From NCBI GenBank assembly GCA_027364815.1, contig DAHXOQ010000105.1, positions 1-8,911 on the forward strand: a stretch of 8,911 bases of DNA, read 5' to 3'. This document shows, one piece after another, positions 6,200 through 8,911 of the stretch. The position numbers and the translations under genes were made by a program. The first letter of the stretch is position 1; each line of letters starts with the position of its first letter. A model generated the notes under the pieces. That model ran no database searches. It had not been told where the DNA came from and saw only the letters and a program-made list of their open reading frames with translations. The DNA comes from Acidobacteriaceae bacterium (lineage in GTDB: Bacteria; Acidobacteriota; Terriglobia; Terriglobales; Acidobacteriaceae).

Positions 6200-6787
6200 T
6201 TATCGCCTACAAATCACTGAATCCACAAAGTATTTGTGTACGCGTCGGTCAACTGAAAGCTCCGGATGAAAAGTTGCAGCCATCACCTTGCCCTCGCGCC
6301 CCAGCACCGGATCATTGCCGCGTTTGGCAAGCCCCTCAACCCCGCTTCCCAGCTCAATCAACCTCGGCGCACGAATAAAAACCATCTCCAGTGGCCCGCC
6401 TGGCAGCTCAGTTTCAGCCGTCAAAATCGCCGAATCAATCTGCCTTCCATACGCATTGCGCTCGGCCACGGCATCGAGCGCTCCCACACTCTCCTGCCCG
6501 GGATTTCTAACCGCACGTGAAAGTAGAATCGCCCCCGCGCATGTCCCAAAAACCGGCGAACTGGAACAAAATTCCTTCAACTGAGCAAAAAAATCATTCT
6601 TCTCCAGGAATCTCAGAATCGTTGTCGATTCGCCACCGGGCAATATCAACCCATCAATCCCCGCAAGTTGTTGCGGCAGACGAATCTCCACCGGCTCGGC
6701 GTCAGCCTCGCGCAATGCCTCTGCGTGGGCCGCATAATCCCCCTGTATCGCCAGCACGCCCACCCGAGGCAAATGAACTGCGCTCAA
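6200..6787 (-). CDS. pdxT: Pyridoxal 5'-phosphate synthase glutaminase subunit
   Basis: PdxT releases ammonia from glutamine and passes it to PdxS in the 12+12 subunit PLP synthase complex of the cytoplasm. With the start chosen here it has 195 residues, close to Bacillus PdxT. The class-I-like glutamine amidotransferase triad is complete: nucleophile Cys83 in FGTCAGAILL, then His174 and Glu176 in TFHPELS. The oxyanion motif PGGESTT at 50-56 and FIRAP at 137-141 are also family marks. The frame can be extended four codons to a TTG at 6799, but that would place the strong ribosome binding site GGAGGAAGG inside the gene. The TTG at 6787, five bases after GGAGG, is the likelier start. It lies 137 bases downstream of the pdxS stop in the same direction. 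PdxT alone has little glutaminase activity, so its use depends on an intact PdxS. Confidence 0.95.
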   Translation of the reverse strand: MSAVHLPRVGVLAIQGDYAAHAEALREADAEPVEIRLPQQLAGIDGLILPGGESTTILRFLEKNDFFAQLKEFCSSSPVFGTCAGAILLSRAVRNPGQESVGALDAVAERNAYGRQIDSAILTAETELPGGPLEMVFIRAPRLIELGSGVEGLAKRGNDPVLGREGKVMAATFHPELSVDRRVHKYFVDSVICRR

Positions 6788-6788
6788 A

Positions 6789-6797
6789 CCTTCCTCC
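6789..6797 (-). promoter_or_regulatory. Ribosome binding site deciding the pdxT start
   Basis: On the minus strand GGAGGAAGG (6797-6789) lies directly ahead of a TTG at 6787. Core GGAGG is five bases from that codon. The upstream TTG at 6799 overlaps this site and lacks one of its own. Confidence 0.75.
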
Positions 6798-6814
6798 AAA
6801 TTGAATAATGCATG

Positions 6815-6911
6815 TGCGAGCGACTAGCGACCGTCTGCCAGCTATCCCAGATATTGCTTTTGAGACCTGCGATTCGACGAAGCTACTGCGAGCGAATAGC
6901 GAGCGATTGCC
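6815..6911. repeat. Pair of imperfect 25-base direct repeats between pdxS and pdxT
   Basis: TGCGAGCGACTAGCGACCGTCTGCC-like copy A (6815-6839) and copy B (6887-6911) match at 21 of 25 positions. They begin TGCGAGCGA and end TGCC, and their starts are 72 bases apart. Copy B also contains GCGAGCGA twice (6888-6895 and 6899-6906) separated by ATA. They fill most of the 137-base spacer between the two pdx genes. They could be members of a dispersed intergenic repeat family, or a local duplication. Confidence 0.45.
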
Positions 6912-6924
6912 TGGACGGCCAGTC

Positions 6925-7877
6925 CTACCAGCCGCGGGTCTGAAGTTGGTCCTTCTCTTCAATCGCCGCCGCAGCCAGGCCCTTCATCGTACCCGTAACC
7001 TGCTCACTGACTTCAGCCAGAATCTTCGCATCGTTAAAGTGTGTCGTCGCCAGAACAATCGCCTTGGCGCGGCTGATCGCTTCTGCACGCTCCTTGGGAT
7101 CATTCTCCACATCAAGCGGTGTCGCGCGTTCCTTCATGAAGATCCCCGAGCCAACAAAAACAGCCTCAGCGCCCAGTTGCATCATCAAAGCCGCATCGGC
7201 CGGCGTTGCAATACCACCTGCGGAGAAATTCGGCACTGGCAGCTTGCCTGTCTGCGCAACCATCCGGACCAGCTCAAAAGGAGCCTGATGATTCTTCGCC
7301 GCCGCGTAAAGTTCCTGCTCGCTGAGCACGGTCAACGCACGCATCTCTTGCGTAATCTGGCGCATGTGCTGCACTGCATGAACCACGTCGCCGGTTCCAG
7401 CCTCGCCCTTGGTTCTGATCTCGCCGCGCCCTCGGCAATCCTGCGCAATGCCTCGCCCAGATTCCTCGCACCACAAACAAATGGTGTCGTGAACGCATGC
7501 TTGTCAATATGGTGTGCCTCGTCAGCCGGAGTCAGAACTTCGCTCTCGTCAATGAAGTCAACGCCCAACTCCTGCAAAATCTGCGCCTCAACAAAATGCC
7601 CAATGCGCGCCTTCGCCATCACAGGTATTGAAACCGCCTTGATAATCTCTTTAATCAGGCTCGGTTTGGCCATGCGGGCCACTCCGCCCTCGGCGCGAAT
7701 CATCGCCGGCACCCGCTCCAACGCCATCACGGAAGTCGCGCCCGACTCTTCCGCAATGCGCGCCTGTTCCACATTCATCACGTCCATGATCACGCCGCCC
7801 TTGAGCATCTCGGCTAGGCCAATCTTCAGGCGTAGTGTGGTGGAGGCCGGCGTATTCTTACCATTCGATTGAGACAT
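6925..7877 (-). pseudogene. pdxS: Pyridoxal 5'-phosphate synthase lyase subunit, interrupted by a one-base frameshift
   Basis: PdxS condenses ribose 5-phosphate, glyceraldehyde 3-phosphate and ammonia from PdxT into pyridoxal 5'-phosphate. The first frame (start 7877) is perfect PdxS to residue 152: GGVIMDVMN with catalytic Asp32, VMAKARIGHF with the substrate-binding Lys89, and VCGARNLGEALRRIAEGAA. It then runs into unrelated sequence and stops near 7332. The family continues M-I-R-T-K-G-E-A-G-T-G-D; from Ile on, this sits in another frame that carries the second catalytic Lys (TKGEAGTGD) and runs intact to QTRGW at 6925. One base, best explained as a lost T of GCG-ATG-ATC, is missing at 7420/7421 on the minus strand. 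Restored, the product is 317 residues against about 294 in Bacillus, the extra being an N-terminal tail. The start has a good AAGGATGG site seven bases upstream. No homopolymer is involved. It is either a recent mutation or a sequence error. Confidence 0.93.
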
Positions 7878-7884
7878 CTTTAAA

Positions 7885-7892
7885 CCATCCTT
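7885..7892 (-). promoter_or_regulatory. Ribosome binding site of pdxS
   Basis: AAGGATGG on the minus strand (7892-7885) lies seven bases before the ATG at 7877, giving pdxS a good translation start despite the later frameshift. Confidence 0.7.
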
Positions 7893-8101
7893 TTCGGCTC
7901 AGGACCAGGTGGGGAGATATGCCTATGCAATCACAACCAGTCCAGGTAATAGTTTAACAGTGAACTCATTCTCTGCGCGAACCGGTCTCTCACTCAGACT
8001 GATTTGAGCAGTATGGAACGACTTTTCCTCAACTGCGGCTTTTGAATCTCCTCACACGCATCCGCATTTCAACATCAACTTCCACTAGAATCAACTCAGT
8101 C
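7893..8101. other. Divergent pdxS/dnaE spacer without a gene
   Basis: This stretch separates the minus-strand pdxS from the plus-strand dnaE and must hold both promoters. I see no convincing -35/-10 pair on either strand, no reading frame worth calling, and no tRNA or known riboswitch. On the dnaE side a TAGAAT (8086-8091) would fit a -10 box, but it lies only 10 bases before the start codon and has no good -35 partner. Confidence 0.5.
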
Positions 8102-8911
8102 ATGGCTTCCGAATTCACCCACCTCCATTTGCACACCGAGTACTCCCTCCTCGACGGCGCTTGCGACGTCAAGAAGCTCATTGACCGCGTCGCCTCGCTC
8201 GGCCAAAAATCCGTCGCCATGACCGACCACGGAAACATCTACGGCGCAGTCCACTTTTTCGACGCCGCCAAAGCCAAGGGCATCAAGCCCATCCTCGGCT
8301 GCGAGCTCTACATCTGCCAGGCTGAAGATCATCGCGCTGAATCACCGAACGACAAGTACAACCACCTACTCGTCCTCGCAGAAAACGAAGAAGGCTACCG
8401 CAATCTGATTCGCCTCACCAGCGAAGCCTCGCTCCACGGTTTCTATCGCAAGCCGCGCGTCAGCAAAAAATTCCTCGCTGAAAATTCCAAAGGTCTCATC
8501 GGATTCTCCGGCTGCCTCTCCGGCGAACTCTGCGAGCGGCTGCTGGAAGGGAATTACAAAGGGGCCAGGGAATCCGCCGGCCAATATCAGGAAATCTTCG
8601 GTCGCGGCAATTTCTTCCTCGAGATTCAGGACCAGGGTCTCCTCGAAGAAAAGAAAATCCATACCGATCTCTTCCGGCTCGAGCAAGAACTCGACATTCC
8701 CCTCGTCATCACCAATGATTCGCATTACCTCTGCGGTGACGATTCCCACGCCCACGACGTGATGCGCTGCGGGCAGACCGGTTCAAAACTCCACGACGCC
8801 AAGCGCTTCAAATTCGATGGTGACCAATTCTTCGTCAAGAGCGCCGACGAGATGGCGCAACTTTTTCCTGATAATCCTGAAATCCTTTCGCGCACCATGG
8901 CCATCGCTGAG
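8102..8911 (+). CDS. dnaE: DNA polymerase III alpha subunit (N-terminal 270 codons, runs off the window)
   Basis: DnaE is the catalytic polymerase of the bacterial replisome. The window holds only the PHP domain and the beginning of the palm/finger region. Visible PHP motifs are HLHLHTEYSLLDGA (7-20, with His9, His11 and Asp18), MTDHGN with His43, GCELY with Glu68, YNHLLVLA with His88, GCLSGE with Cys138, and TNDSHYL with Asp206 and His208. The next conserved block HDVMRCGQTGSK at 218-229 leads into RFKFDGDQFFVKS. The metal-ligand set looks complete. The ATG at 8102 is preferred because the PHP motif begins just after it; the ribosome binding site is weak, and the only promoter-like box is very close. 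The catalytic polymerase aspartates, the beta-clamp binding site and the OB domain lie beyond the window. PolC is excluded because there is no inserted DnaQ-like exonuclease before or within the PHP part. Confidence 0.96.
   Translation, partial: MASEFTHLHLHTEYSLLDGACDVKKLIDRVASLGQKSVAMTDHGNIYGAVHFFDAAKAKGIKPILGCELYICQAEDHRAESPNDKYNHLLVLAENEEGYRNLIRLTSEASLHGFYRKPRVSKKFLAENSKGLIGFSGCLSGELCERLLEGNYKGARESAGQYQEIFGRGNFFLEIQDQGLLEEKKIHTDLFRLEQELDIPLVITNDSHYLCGDDSHAHDVMRCGQTGSKLHDAKRFKFDGDQFFVKSADEMAQLFPDNPEILSRTMAIAE

Noticed and set aside
7332..7476. Programmed ribosomal frameshift in pdxS
   Set aside because: There is no slippery heptamer, pause hairpin or reason for PdxS to be regulated this way; a plain deletion or sequence error explains the pattern better.
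6808..7872. A 354-codon open frame on the plus strand opposite pdxS
   Set aside because: It lies over a clear PdxS on the other strand, has a composition (Arg, Leu, Ser, Pro-rich) typical of shadow frames, and shows no domain. It is open mostly because of the codon bias of pdxS.
7878..8101. A riboswitch or PLP-responsive leader ahead of pdxS
   Set aside because: I see no pairing pattern resembling a known riboswitch; the leader only shows an ordinary ribosome binding site.

Overview
The window looks like a piece of a chromosome from a Gram-negative, respiring heterotroph. The protein flavour (NuoD, NuoC, PdxS, DnaE), the moderate GC content and the mix of small exported proteins suggest Acidobacteriota, probably Terriglobia/Acidobacteriaceae. 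That placement is inference from general impression; no 16S or marker search was possible. Nearly all genes are housekeeping or small hypotheticals. I see no transposase, integrase, phage gene, CRISPR array, tRNA or rRNA, and nothing resembling a defence or biosynthetic island.

Layout. (1) 1-2502, minus strand: part of a complex I operon, read nuoA -> nuoC -> nuoD, followed by a small unknown gene that leaves the window at base 1. nuoB, which normally sits between nuoA and nuoC, is absent; only a 99-base gap with two short palindromes lies there. (2) 2503-2774: divergent intergenic region carrying the nuoA leader. (3) 2775-5365, plus strand: four genes of unrelated roles. They are an exported SnoaL/DUF4440-like protein, a TfoX N-terminal-domain-like protein, a 121-residue unknown with a strong ribosome binding site, and an exported calcineurin-type metallophosphoesterase. 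(4) 5377-7877, minus strand: pdxS -> pdxT -> a divergent cytochrome oxidase subunit III. The metallophosphoesterase and the oxidase gene converge with only 11 bases between their stops. (5) 7878-8101: divergent spacer without a gene. (6) 8102 to the end, plus strand: the N-terminal 270 codons of dnaE, DNA polymerase III alpha.

How the genes relate. NuoA, NuoC and NuoD are parts of the proton-pumping NADH:quinone oxidoreductase, and the subunit III homologue would serve a terminal oxidase, so two pieces of the aerobic chain flank the window. PdxS and PdxT together make pyridoxal 5'-phosphate from ribose 5-phosphate, glyceraldehyde 3-phosphate and glutamine. pdxS is interrupted by an apparent one-base deletion at 7420/7421, with both halves otherwise perfectly family-like; this is either a recent mutation or a sequence error.

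The points most worth a second look are the missing nuoB, the pdxS frameshift, the loss of a usually conserved His in the subunit III homologue, and the strongly translated unknown at 3879-4244 with two hairpins upstream. I did not find a convincing new multi-gene system here.
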